DNA of 52,037 nt from a virus: positions 1 to 52,037 of IMG/VR virus record IMGVR_UViG_3300036828_000332; one strand, written 5' to 3'. How positions within the stretch are numbered: the stretch's first letter is position 1; each line of letters opens with the position of its first letter. Shown one piece after another: positions 1-6,710 of this stretch. Below the pieces are notes generated by a model. That model was not told where the DNA came from. It made no database searches and saw nothing but the letters and a program-made list of their open reading frames with translations. Made by a program: the position numbers and the translations under genes.

Positions 1-107
1 TCCTCCTGGCCTCGGGCATCCTGCTGGCCTCGGGCATCCTCCTGGCCTCGGGCATCCTGCTGGCCTCGGGCATCCTCCTGGCCTCGGGCATCCTGCTGGC
101 CTCGGGC
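1..107. repeat. 18-bp tandem repeat, left end
   Basis: Five complete units of CTGGCCTCGGGCATCCT(G/C) start at base 6, followed by a partial unit that ends near base 107. Units ending in G and C alternate. The same repeat closes the window (51927-52037), so the two ends probably join. One frame stays open through the array (Leu-Ala-Ser-Gly-Ile-Leu on the plus strand), but no start codon or gene context supports coding. Confidence 0.95.
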
Positions 108-399
108 AATGGTTGGCCACCAGAGACGCACTACGCAGTCGCCACCTCGGTCGGCCGCTACCCACCAGTCTCCCGACTCCGACCTCATGGTGGGCACCAT
201 ACGCGCACTGGTGGGCCAACCTGAGTCGGCCACTCCTAGGTCGTAGCACTCCCGACTCAAGTCGTAGCACTTCCGACCAAAAGGTACTCCCCGGCCAACC
301 GAATGGCCGCGGGCCGGCCGCCCGCACAAAATCGCTAGTATCGACGTAAATTGGTGATTTTACGTGACTTACGCCAACTAAAGTTATAGTAGGTCATAG
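108..399. other. noncoding region with GTAGCAC motifs
   Basis: No convincing gene is present in this stretch. A 78-codon plus-strand frame at 113-349 has no ribosome site and a low-complexity composition. Two copies of GTAGCAC(T) start near 243 and 264, 21 bp apart, and several CGACTC/GAGTCGG motifs surround them. The same motifs recur at 51125-51230, just across the presumed circular junction, so this is one side of a shared repeat region. Confidence 0.6.
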
Positions 400-603
400 T
401 CAAGGCCGGTTTTTGCTGCTCCACGCCAGCGCCGGCTCACTGGTGATTTCTCCGGTCGCTTCATCTCGGCGGTCGCGGCTTTCCCAGACTTCCCACTCGC
501 CGCGGGTGTTCACCTTCGCGCCCAATTCCCGCAGCGCCACAAAGTCGCGCATGGCCCAGACCTTCGCGAGCAGCTTCAGCTTATCCGCTTGTGTCAGCCT
601 CAC
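400..603 (-). CDS. hypothetical protein, 67 aa
   Basis: I do not recognise this protein. It is charged, with an N-terminal helix-forming part (LTQADKLKLLAKVWAM) and a C-terminal part rich in Trp, Glu and Arg. I chose GTG at 603 because it overlaps the stop of the upstream gene as GTGA, the coupling used throughout this genome; the longer upstream frame would run through the neighbouring gene. It is the last gene of the leftmost minus-strand operon and ends in the repeat-rich end region. Confidence 0.65.
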   Translation of the reverse strand: MRLTQADKLKLLAKVWAMRDFVALRELGAKVNTRGEWEVWESRDRRDEATGEITSEPALAWSSKNRP

Positions 604-827
604 AACTCCTCCCGTTCGAGCGCCTGGATGCCCGCATAGACTACCTCGTCGTTTTGCTCTACTGACTGCTGCGGCTCCAGGCGGTGGAATTCCTCGATCC
701 ACTCCTCCAGCGTCATCTTGGCCGCCACGGCCTGCTTGCAGAGACGCAGGCCCATCCGCAAGTGGTCTACTTCGACGGACAGGGCCTCGTTCTCGCGCTG
801 TAATCTTTCTAGTTCAGAATCACTCAT
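600..827 (-). CDS. hypothetical coiled-coil protein, 75 aa
   Basis: The protein begins with a heptad-like stretch (ELERLQRENEALSVEVDHL) that should form a short coiled coil, followed by a helical, acidic C-terminal half. No family is recognised. It is translationally coupled to the next gene by a GTGA overlap. The function is unknown; dimerisation through the N-terminal helix is inferred from composition only. Confidence 0.65.
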   Translation of the reverse strand: MSDSELERLQRENEALSVEVDHLRMGLRLCKQAVAAKMTLEEWIEEFHRLEPQQSVEQNDEVVYAGIQALEREEL

Positions 828-848
828 TCAGGACTATGCTATGGCTAA

Positions 849-1043
849 ATGCTGTTCCCCGCGTTCCTGATTCAGCTCGTTATCGTGCTCGTCGTGGTCG
901 GGCTGGCCCTCTGGATCATCAGCATGATCCCCATGGACCCGGTGATCCTCAGAATGATCCGTATCGTCCTCATCGTGGGCGTGTGCCTCTGGCTGCTGTA
1001 CCTGCTGAGTGGCTTCCTGTCTGTTGCGCCCCTGCGCCGATAG
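849..1043 (+). CDS. small membrane protein, Thivi_2564-like
   Basis: This 64-residue, very hydrophobic protein has two predicted membrane helices (about residues 5-26 and 36-57) separated by a short turn containing Ile-Pro-Met-Asp. That pattern, helix-IPMD-helix ending in LWLL, matches my memory of the Thivi_2564 family of small bacterial membrane proteins, whose function is unknown. It is the only plus-strand gene in the first 16 kb and is convergent with the zinc protein gene at 1057. The ribosome site is weak. It could be a lysogenic-conversion gene or a holin-like protein, but nothing here decides that. Confidence 0.6.
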   Translation: MLFPAFLIQLVIVLVVVGLALWIISMIPMDPVILRMIRIVLIVGVCLWLLYLLSGFLSVAPLRR

Positions 1044-1056
1044 CGGCCCGGGATCA

Positions 1057-1233
1057 TCACTCCTGCGCCCTCCCCGTTCCGTAATCCCCCGTGCCCTCGC
1101 AGTTCTCGCAAGCGCTGAATGTGCGCACGCCTACATCGCAGTCACAGCCGCGTTCCGGTTCACCGCAGATATCGCAGACCAGCCCGGTGCCGTCGCACAG
1201 GGAGCACTTCAATTGTCGTTTGGGTTCGCTCAT
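1057..1233 (-). CDS. DnaJ-type zinc-finger protein, 58 aa
   Basis: The protein contains a CxxCDGTG motif, a CDICG motif, a CDC motif and a final CxxCEGTG, so two half-sites of the DnaJ cysteine-rich (CxxCxGxG) type are present. It should bind one or two zinc ions. Without a J domain, a chaperone role cannot be claimed. I chose ATG at 1233, which overlaps the upstream stop as ATGA; an upstream in-frame start would lie inside the preceding gene. Confidence 0.75.
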   Translation of the reverse strand: MSEPKRQLKCSLCDGTGLVCDICGEPERGCDCDVGVRTFSACENCEGTGDYGTGRAQE

Positions 1234-1439
1234 AGCTTCTCCGCCCAAGACTCCCCCGCAATCCGCCTTAGTCTCCTCGCCTCTTTCGCTTGCTTAGTGA
1301 GCAGCCGAGCCAGTGCCAATGCCTGCGCCGGAGAAAAGACAATATGCCCCATGCCGTTTTCGTCGGGCTTCATGTCGGGGTGATTGATAACGATTTCGTT
1401 CTCATCGTTCAGACCTACTTCGAGATAGCCCCCGATCAT
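1230..1439 (-). CDS. hypothetical protein, 69 aa
   Basis: This small acidic/basic protein has a beta-like N-terminal half (YLEVGLNDENEIVI) and a helical C-terminal half (SPAQALALARLLTKQAKEARRL). It looks like the short conserved phage proteins that carry an FSPAQA-type helix, but no function is known to me. It is coupled by ATGA overlaps to both its neighbours, so it belongs to the same operon as the 310-aa protein upstream and the zinc protein downstream. Confidence 0.7.
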   Translation of the reverse strand: MIGGYLEVGLNDENEIVINHPDMKPDENGMGHIVFSPAQALALARLLTKQAKEARRLRRIAGESWAEKL

Positions 1440-2368
1440 ACCTTGATCCTCACTTCCCGCGGCGCCGCTTCCTTGCCCTTGGTCCCGCGAATCACCGAGG
1501 GTTGCCAGACGAGCTGCTTGTACTTGCCGAACAACCCGCGGCCCTCACGGTAGTCTTTGAAGTGCCCCCGGCAGATGTGCATGGCCTTGGCGATCCCGTT
1601 GGTAGTGCCAGCGCCGCCCTGCGTGCGCAAGATCTGCTTTAACGGCTCGATCTCCAGCGTATGAAACGGACGCGGCCACACGCCTGTTCGCGCGTGGTAC
1701 TTTTTAGCCAATGGTCCCGGCGTCTCCTGGTCGACCACCTTCACGTTCCTGCAATGCAGGAATGACACCGCCAGGAGCGCCGGATGCAAAAGCGTCATAT
1801 GGTCCATGAGGGCTTCATTCCACTGCGGATCCGCGTAGCACTGCATGTGCGGCGTCCCGACCAGCGCGCCTTCCTTGTCGACCAGAAGGAACCACGTGCC
1901 TGCCGGTCCCTCGATCTCCTTGCCGCGAACATCGTAATCGGTGAACATCTCCGCGCATAAGATCCACTTGGCGTTTTCCGGAATCTCTCCGTCCGCTTTG
2001 CATTGCGACGCCTCCGCTGCCATCCACAGAACACCCATGCGCGCGTGTCGCCCCAGCCCGTCCGAAACACTGGTATCGCCGTACTTGTCGCTGTGAATGG
2101 TCTGCGGCATCTTGTGTTCGGTCCAGAAGACCGCATAAGGCGGTGCAAGATTCGGGAAGTCGCGCGTCAGATCCCAATACTCCTGGCCCGTGCCGCGAAA
2201 ATAGTAATCCGCCACGTTGTCAATCAGCAGGACGGGAACCTCGTCCTTGAGAACGATCTCCATCATGCGCCGCGCATGGCGCGACCATTTCTCCTCGTAG
2301 CGCCGGTCTACCCACCACGGCATCTGCAGTCGGCCGGCAGCCCGGATGTCGTCAATCAAGCGCGGCAT
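1436..2368 (-). CDS. hypothetical phage protein, 310 aa
   Basis: I do not recognise a domain with confidence. The C-terminal 90 residues contain the pattern H-x-CRGHFKDY-x5-LFGKYK-x8-RGT; I recall a related HFK-Y-LFGK pattern in uncharacterised actinobacterial and phage proteins, but not a function. The N-terminal part is rich in aromatic and charged residues, including a DNVADYYF segment. Its start overlaps the end of the upstream gene by 17 bp, and its stop is coupled to the next gene. It is the largest unknown early gene. Confidence 0.75.
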   Translation of the reverse strand: MPRLIDDIRAAGRLQMPWWVDRRYEEKWSRHARRMMEIVLKDEVPVLLIDNVADYYFRGTGQEYWDLTRDFPNLAPPYAVFWTEHKMPQTIHSDKYGDTSVSDGLGRHARMGVLWMAAEASQCKADGEIPENAKWILCAEMFTDYDVRGKEIEGPAGTWFLLVDKEGALVGTPHMQCYADPQWNEALMDHMTLLHPALLAVSFLHCRNVKVVDQETPGPLAKKYHARTGVWPRPFHTLEIEPLKQILRTQGGAGTTNGIAKAMHICRGHFKDYREGRGLFGKYKQLVWQPSVIRGTKGKEAAPREVRIKV

Positions 2369-2699
2369 CGGCTACCTCCAGGCGTGGGCGCTTGCTACGT
2401 GCCTCAAACTTGCACACCACTTTTTCGTGCTGCGCTTCCGCCTCTATCCAGGTGGCGCAGCGGTAATACTCGACTGCGTTGTCCTTCCAAAAGACCGCGG
2501 TCTCGAATATGCGCATCCTATATGCGCGCATGAAGTTGTGATCCAATCCCAGGAACAGTGTCGAGATGAAGTACTTTCCGACATTGTGCTCGTTGACGAT
2601 CCGGCCCTTATGCCCCGCGCGGAAACTCCACTCGGCCCACTTCAGAAAATCGGGCTCCTCGACTACGCTCTGGCCGACCAGGATGTAAAGCCGCATCAT
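2352..2699 (-). CDS. conserved phage hypothetical protein, 115 aa
   Basis: The sequence has the layout of a small protein common in phages of high-GC bacteria: an N-terminal Trp-rich stretch (LKWAEWSFRA), a central strand STLFLGLDHNF, a FETAVFW segment and a final WIEAEAQHE helix. I recall this family (core FLGLDH) as conserved in many siphoviruses, with no assigned function. It is the second gene of the operon that begins at the 2948-3033 promoter region and overlaps the next gene. Confidence 0.8.
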   Translation of the reverse strand: MMRLYILVGQSVVEEPDFLKWAEWSFRAGHKGRIVNEHNVGKYFISTLFLGLDHNFMRAYRMRIFETAVFWKDNAVEYYRCATWIEAEAQHEKVVCKFEARSKRPRLEVADAALD

Positions 2700-2702
2700 G
2701 GC

Positions 2703-2939
2703 TCAAATGACCTCCAGTTCCTCGCGCACGCTGAACCGGCAGAGCGTGATCTTCTTGCCCGGATTCTTAATGATGTCTCGCGCCAACTCCAGTAGCGAAT
2801 CCAGATGCGCTCTGTTCGCACAGATCATCGGCAGAGAATACTCTCCGCTAGAGAACGCAGCAATTCGCTCGCCCTCAGGCTCCTGCGCGACGACCGCGAA
2901 TAGCTCATGAATGCGGAGACGATTCTTCTTGTCGAACAT
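2703..2939 (-). CDS. hypothetical protein, 78 aa
   Basis: This is the first gene of a five-gene minus-strand operon. It is a mixed alpha/beta protein with a helix (CANRAHLDSLLELARDII) in the middle; no family is recognised. The start at 2939 sits 10-11 nt downstream of an AAAGGACT ribosome-binding sequence, preceded by the GACAAACAAAC leader that recurs at other transcription starts in this window. Confidence 0.75.
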   Translation of the reverse strand: MFDKKNRLRIHELFAVVAQEPEGERIAAFSSGEYSLPMICANRAHLDSLLELARDIIKNPGKKITLCRFSVREELEVI

Positions 2940-2947
2940 TTATGTGT

Positions 2948-3033
2948 AGTCCTTTCGTTTGTTTGTCTGTCAATGTAATTCGATGCATCATTTTACTGCA
3001 ATCCTACTGCTTTTAAGCAGGATCGGAATAATA
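2948..3033 (-). promoter_or_regulatory. promoter, 5' hairpin and leader of the left operon
   Basis: Read on the minus strand, a TATTAT -10 box (3033-3028) is followed after 7 nt by an inverted repeat CTGCTT-AA-AAGCAG (3020-3007), which would be the 5' end of the transcript. Further on come GACAAACAAAC (near 2967-2957) and AAAGGACT, then the first gene. No good -35 box is visible. The layout matches the modules at 5300-5414, 8822-8876, 48417-48491 and 51295-51371. Confidence 0.5.
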
Positions 3034-3049
3034 CCTCAGTGTCCTAAAC
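3034..3049. repeat. 16-bp direct repeat, copy 1
   Basis: CCTCAGTGTCCTAAAC here and CCTTAGTGTCCTAAAC at 3808-3823 differ at one base. They lie at the two ends of the methyltransferase gene: this copy covers its stop codon, the other ends at its start codon. Such boundary repeats suggest that the gene was gained or exchanged as a cassette. Confidence 0.8.
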
Positions 3050-3808
3050 CAGCGCTGGCGTGAGGTCTAATACTCCCTGGCGAAGGCGGTTCGCCGCGAT
3101 CTCGCAGTAACGTTCGTCGACGTCACAGCCGACCGCTCGAAGGCCGTGGCGCTTGGCGACGACTAAATCCGTTCCGCTGCCGAGGAAGGGCGAAAATAAA
3201 CTGCCGTGCGGTGGGCCGCTATATTCGCAAAGCTGGCTTACAACGGCCTCGGGCTTCTGCGTGGGATGTTCCGCATAACCGTGGCAGTTGGGAGCCCGAA
3301 TAATTGAACGCTGCAACCGTGGACCTCCATCCTCAGAGACATAGGCCATTGCGCCGATATTGCCAGTGTGCGGAGGCCTCGTCTTTCGTCGGGTGATCCG
3401 CGCCGTTGCATCGAGTGTTTTGACGGGATTCTTGTAAACCTGCCCCCATTCGCCCAAATAAAACTGCGCACAGAGTTCATGTACGCGCTTAAAACGGTCA
3501 GAATGGAAGCTGGAACCGTTCTGTTTCTCCCATACAATCTCCTGCGCGAAACTCCAACCTTCAAAATCCGCGGCGTGGCCGAAGAACATGCGGAAACTTC
3601 CGAAGACCCACATGGAACCGCAGGGCGAAAGGGCTGTAAGAATCAGACTCGGCCAACCTCGACACCAGATATCCCAGGCGAGGGACGTATCGCCGTAAGG
3701 GGGGTCCGCGATTACTAGATCGACCGACCCAGCCTCGAGCGAGATTACGACCTCGCGGAAGTCGGCATGATAGATAGCGAGGCCCGACTCTTCAAAGTAT
3801 GGCTTCAC
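3044..3808 (-). CDS. DNA methyltransferase, DPPY type (N6-adenine or N4-cytosine)
   Basis: This 254-aa enzyme transfers a methyl group from S-adenosylmethionine to an exocyclic amino group in DNA. The catalytic motif ADPPYGD is at residues 34-40, HPTQKP at 181-186 and the SAM-binding PFLGSGT at 207-213; the catalytic motif precedes the SAM motif, the order of beta-class enzymes. No endonuclease gene is next to it, so it probably acts as a solitary phage methyltransferase that protects phage DNA or marks it. It starts with GTG at 3808, right after the stop of the previous gene. A 16-bp direct repeat flanks it. The target sequence cannot be read from the protein. Confidence 0.9.
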   Translation of the reverse strand: MKPYFEESGLAIYHADFREVVISLEAGSVDLVIADPPYGDTSLAWDIWCRGWPSLILTALSPCGSMWVFGSFRMFFGHAADFEGWSFAQEIVWEKQNGSSFHSDRFKRVHELCAQFYLGEWGQVYKNPVKTLDATARITRRKTRPPHTGNIGAMAYVSEDGGPRLQRSIIRAPNCHGYAEHPTQKPEAVVSQLCEYSGPPHGSLFSPFLGSGTDLVVAKRHGLRAVGCDVDERYCEIAANRLRQGVLDLTPALV

Positions 3809-3823
3809 CTTAGTGTCCTAAAC
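3808..3823. repeat. 16-bp direct repeat, copy 2
   Basis: This is the second copy, CCTTAGTGTCCTAAAC, lying at the junction between the upstream 125-aa protein gene and the methyltransferase start; 15 of 16 bases match copy 1 at 3034-3049. Confidence 0.8.
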
Positions 3824-4187
3824 TCGCCCCGATGGCATCTTTGGCACACTGACAGCGCCACGCGGTCGAATTGCCTGCATAATCGACGCCGATAATCCAG
3901 CCGGGAACATCCTTGCAAAATGGACACTTCCGCGCGGCTGCCAGTAATGGCGCGGTGTTCGACTGCTCCGGTGTCTTGGTCGGATGGAAGTAGCGGTAAA
4001 TGTGCGATGGCGTCGGCGCTGTCGCTTCGTCGAATAGCCACGACGTCGTGAACACACTTGCTTTGTCGAGATTCGTCGCTGTCATCATTGCGTCGATCAG
4101 CGGATCGACTCCGTCTTCGTCCTTGGGGAATCCGGGCAGACCGGAGAAACGTTTCACGAGCTTCTTGGCTTCAGATCGAGAGATCAT
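3810..4187 (-). CDS. hypothetical zinc-ribbon-like protein, 125 aa
   Basis: The C-terminal third contains CPFC and, about 25 residues later, CQC, a likely zinc-binding pair. The N-terminal 80 residues are helical, without known motifs. ATG at 4187 overlaps the stop of the replication-initiator-like gene as ATGA, so the two are translated together. This position, directly behind the initiator, resembles that of helicase loaders or accessory replication proteins in other phages, but nothing in the sequence shows such a role. Confidence 0.75.
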   Translation of the reverse strand: MISRSEAKKLVKRFSGLPGFPKDEDGVDPLIDAMMTATNLDKASVFTTSWLFDEATAPTPSHIYRYFHPTKTPEQSNTAPLLAAARKCPFCKDVPGWIIGVDYAGNSTAWRCQCAKDAIGASLGH

Positions 4188-5086
4188 ACTCGTCCCTCTC
4201 TTGCGTCGCGTTCTTCGATCCTTGCCCACATACGGGCTGATCGTTCGCCCGCCGACTCAAACGCCCGCGGTGCCGGCTTCCGGATCACCGGCGCTACCAT
4301 CCAGTCCCGATCCTCCAGCCAGCGCCAGAGTTGCGGAATGAACTTACCCGCCTCCAGGGTGTTCCAGTACTCAATCCACTGCGCGTGCCGGATCTCGATG
4401 GTTTTGGCACATCGCGCCGCCGTGTCCGAACCGTCCTGCAGAATGGCATCCAGCTTCACCAGCGCCTTGACCGGCAGCCCCGGCTGCGGATGCACCTTCA
4501 GGAGCGTTTCGCAGAGCTTCAGCGTGAAAGGCGAGCGCAGCGAGAAGCGTTGGCCCTGGAAGATTTGCACAGCAACAGACGGGGGCGCCGCCGCCGCATG
4601 GTGTACGCTCGGCGGCGGCGACCCCGCCTCTCTTCCAGATAAGTAGGTTCTATAAGTAGGTTCAGTAATAGATGGGGCGGGTTCTGATTGGACAAACTGG
4701 TCGCTTCTGATTGGACAAGATTGTCCGATCACGTTGCCGTCCCGATTGAACTTACGCGCGGACTTTTCCACTACTGTGGATATTTTTTTGCACAGCAGGA
4801 CGCCCCACTGATCGCGCGCAGCGATTACGTATTGGCAGGTGCGCTGACATCGCTCGACAGTGATCAATCGCCATTTCCGGAGTTCGGCCAGCGCGCGCTG
4901 CACCGTCCGATAGCACACCCCTAGATCAGCGGCCAATCGGCTGATACGCGGGTTACATTGTCCGGTTGTCTTGTTCCTGTAATCGTCAAGTAAGATCAGG
5001 ACGCGCTGTGCCCAGTTCGATAGATCACGGTTTCCAGCCAGGAATTTTGGCAGGATCAAAGATGGTTGAGCTATACAACTGCCCAT
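4184..5086 (-). CDS. winged-helix replication-initiator-like protein
   Basis: This 300-aa protein starts with a helix-turn-helix region (about residues 20-85): ISRLAADLGVCYRTVQRALAELRKWRLI is the typical recognition helix plus wing of phage and plasmid replication initiators. The middle (about 120-175) is low-complexity and Pro/Ala/Ser-rich, probably a flexible linker, and the C-terminal 120 residues are helical with several Trp (WIEYWNTLEAGKFIP, LWRWLEDRDW). I infer a lambda O-like role in binding the origin, since no other replication protein is visible. It could also be a transcription regulator. It is the first gene after the 5300-5414 promoter. Confidence 0.7.
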   Translation of the reverse strand: MGSCIAQPSLILPKFLAGNRDLSNWAQRVLILLDDYRNKTTGQCNPRISRLAADLGVCYRTVQRALAELRKWRLITVERCQRTCQYVIAARDQWGVLLCKKISTVVEKSARKFNRDGNVIGQSCPIRSDQFVQSEPAPSITEPTYRTYLSGREAGSPPPSVHHAAAAPPSVAVQIFQGQRFSLRSPFTLKLCETLLKVHPQPGLPVKALVKLDAILQDGSDTAARCAKTIEIRHAQWIEYWNTLEAGKFIPQLWRWLEDRDWMVAPVIRKPAPRAFESAGERSARMWARIEERDAREGRV

Positions 5087-5387
5087 AGGGATATCTCCTC
5101 AGCGGACTCGCTGCAGAGCAGTTCGCGGTGTGAAGTTGGGGAAGAATCCGGTCCCGCCGGTGGGTTGATTGGCGAAACCAGGAAGAGATGGGCTATTCTA
5201 AACATGACATGCGCTCCTAGCGCTCCTATTCGGATCGTCTGTAAGTCCTGGTTTGGAAGGTTCCTCAACGGTTCCCCCGGATTAGTCCTTGCAAGTCCTT
5301 TGCGGATCGTTTGGTCGTTTGTTTGTTTTGTCAGCGAGGGCCGCGTGAGATGGCTTAGTCCTCCATCTCTTTACGCGGCCTTTGTTT
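5087..5387. other. leader region upstream of the replication gene
   Basis: No convincing gene lies in these 301 bases. A minus-strand frame of 44 codons (ATG near 5205) overlaps the start of the replication gene and looks accidental. The part from 5300 leftwards contains two GGACT-like purine motifs and the CAAACAAAC leader described separately. A long untranslated leader of about 290 nt in front of an initiator gene leaves room for antisense or structural regulation, but none is evident. Confidence 0.5.
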
Positions 5388-5414
5388 TTAGGGGCTGCGC
5401 TCGTGCCCTGTCAG
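5300..5414 (-). promoter_or_regulatory. promoter with 5' hairpin and CAAACAAAC leader
   Basis: On the minus strand CTGACA (5414-5409), an 18-nt spacer and TAAAAA (5390-5385) form a plausible promoter. Next comes a strong hairpin with outer arms GGCCGCGT (5380-5373) and ACGCGGCC (5346-5339) and inner pairing AGATGG/CCATCT, then GACAAAACAAACAAACGA and AAAGGACT. On the plus strand the hairpin is followed by TTTGTTTTT, so it could also end plus-strand transcription; no plus gene needs this. Confidence 0.5.
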
Positions 5415-5756
5415 CCATTCCGCCAGCTCGCGCGAAGACGCCACGACGGCTACGCGCAGGCGGTAGCCCAAGGTCAATTGCTGAATCTTGAACCGCTGAT
5501 CGGCTGAGAGGCCGCCGCCTGCTTCCCGCTTGACCTCCAGCATGAAACCGGGATGTCTGGCATGGATCACCATGTAATCCGGCAAGCCGCGTTCGCCCAG
5601 GCGAATCCAACGCCCGTCACTTGTCTTAAAAGTGCCGACATGTTGGCGCGCCGGATAGTAGCCGCGTACCCGCAGGAGATCCAGGCAAGCCCGCTCTACA
5701 TCGTTCTCCGAGAGCGGCGGCGGAGCTTTGAGGCGAAAGGCGGGAGCGTGTTTCAT
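5388..5756 (-). CDS. VRR-NUC domain nuclease
   Basis: This 122-aa protein is almost entirely a VRR-NUC nuclease domain: helix SENDVERACLDLLRVRGY at 16-33, GLPD at 57-60, FMLEVKREAGG-LS-Q at 72-87. The Asp, Glu, Lys and Gln of these motifs form the PD-(D/E)XK-type active site. Phage members are thought to act on branched or single-strand-containing DNA, as Holliday-junction resolvases. ATG at 5756 overlaps the end of the C5-methyltransferase gene as ATGA; the longer frame upstream would run inside that gene. The tight pairing with a methyltransferase is unusual. Confidence 0.88.
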   Translation of the reverse strand: MKHAPAFRLKAPPPLSENDVERACLDLLRVRGYYPARQHVGTFKTSDGRWIRLGERGLPDYMVIHARHPGFMLEVKREAGGGLSADQRFKIQQLTLGYRLRVAVVASSRELAEWLTGHERSP

Positions 5757-6349
5757 GGCAGATGCACCCGCGCAATGTGGTCGGCCAGCGGAAACGGGAT
5801 CTTGGAGAGCTTCGCCACCGCGGCCTTGCGCTCCGGAGTGGTCGAATAGAAGCGCGCGAAGTCCGTATCCTCGAAGCGCGGCTTGAACCCCTTGCGGCCA
5901 TCCACCGGGAACGGCATCAGTGCCGGGACATCGCCCCACAGGTAGTAACTGTCGTAGTGCCAGGCCGCGCGCCCCACCCATCGCTGGGCACCACGGACAT
6001 TCTCGATGATCAGTGGAATGTATCGGCCGGCGGCTTGTGACGCTTCCTCCCGGATACGGAAACACGCTTCAAACAGGGAATTATCGGGTGGCGGAAGCTC
6101 GCGAACGCGCTTCCAGGGCATCGCCCGGTAGCTGTACTGCTGGCATGGCGGGGACGCGACAATAACCGCCGCTTTCCTGAACTGCGATCCGTGGAGGGTA
6201 AGTACATCTTGGAGAACGAGTTGCGCGCGATACGGGCGGCGCTCGATGTCGAAACCCACCACATCGTAGCTATTGGCCAGAAAGCCTTCCGTCCAGCCGC
6301 CGAGGCCGCAAAAGAGATCTATGGCGAGAGGCCGCCCCGGAGCGCTCAT
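5753..6349 (-). CDS. short C5-cytosine DNA methyltransferase
   Basis: The 198-aa protein carries motif I (DLFCGLGGWTEGF, 11-23), motif IV with the catalytic Cys69 in SPPCQ, and motif VI ENV (116-118), so it should methylate cytosine C5 using SAM. It is far shorter than a typical enzyme (over 300 aa): a large target-recognition domain and the usual motifs IX-X are not evident. Similar short forms occur in phages. ATG at 6349 was chosen because GGGGG lies just upstream; a GTG at 6361 is possible. It is coupled to the VRR-NUC nuclease gene. Confidence 0.85.
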   Translation of the reverse strand: MSAPGRPLAIDLFCGLGGWTEGFLANSYDVVGFDIERRPYRAQLVLQDVLTLHGSQFRKAAVIVASPPCQQYSYRAMPWKRVRELPPPDNSLFEACFRIREEASQAAGRYIPLIIENVRGAQRWVGRAAWHYDSYYLWGDVPALMPFPVDGRKGFKPRFEDTDFARFYSTTPERKAAVAKLSKIPFPLADHIARVHLP

Positions 6350-6710
6350 AAGAGCCCCCACAGCGCGCCGATGAGGGTAGGAGGGGCCTCCGGGCGCAAG
6401 CGCGCTGGCGGCCTCACAGGCGGCCTCCTAGCGGCCATAAAAAAGAGGGGATCAGGCCTTATCGCGACATGATCCCCTAATGATCCCCCAACCGTTTCTG
6501 GGAGGCTTGTAAATGATTGAAAAATCAGTATGTTAGCTACACATGCCAACCTTTGCAGATTGACAGTATAGCAGCTTTCTTTATCGTATGTTGTTGATTT
6601 TGCTACGCCTGAGTAGCACCTAGAAGGCTCAAATAGGCTCATTTCAGCGCTATTTGATCCCCTATTTGATCCCCTACTTTTCCGAGAGCGGAAATAGGGG
6701 ATCAGGTGGC
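6350..6710. other. noncoding repeat region, candidate attP
   Basis: This 361-bp stretch between the integrase 3' end and the C5-methyltransferase has no gene and is AT-richer than its surroundings. TGATCCCC occurs four times (6470, 6481, 6656, 6668) and its complement twice (6447, 6697). Two of these form a hairpin with TTTTCC/GGAAA inner arms (6668-6704), and another pair is spaced 15 bp (6447-6477). A second inverted repeat, TGCTAC/GTAGCA, lies at 6601-6618. Repeated short sites next to an integrase gene are typical of arm-type binding sites around attP; the crossover core itself cannot be identified without the host junctions. Confidence 0.5.

Noticed and set aside
113-349. Plus-strand 78-codon frame beside the left repeat
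   Set aside because: Ser/Pro/Arg-rich, no ribosome site, and it covers repeat motifs shared with noncoding DNA at 51125-51230.
5071-5268. Short minus-strand frame (44-65 codons) before the replication gene
   Set aside because: It overlaps the replication gene start out of frame and shows no sequence pattern of a real protein; a leader peptide cannot be excluded.
5339-5380. Plus-strand intrinsic terminator
   Set aside because: The stem followed by TTTGTTTTT looks like one, but no plus-strand gene precedes it, and the same position fits the 5' hairpin of a minus-strand module; kept as part of that module.
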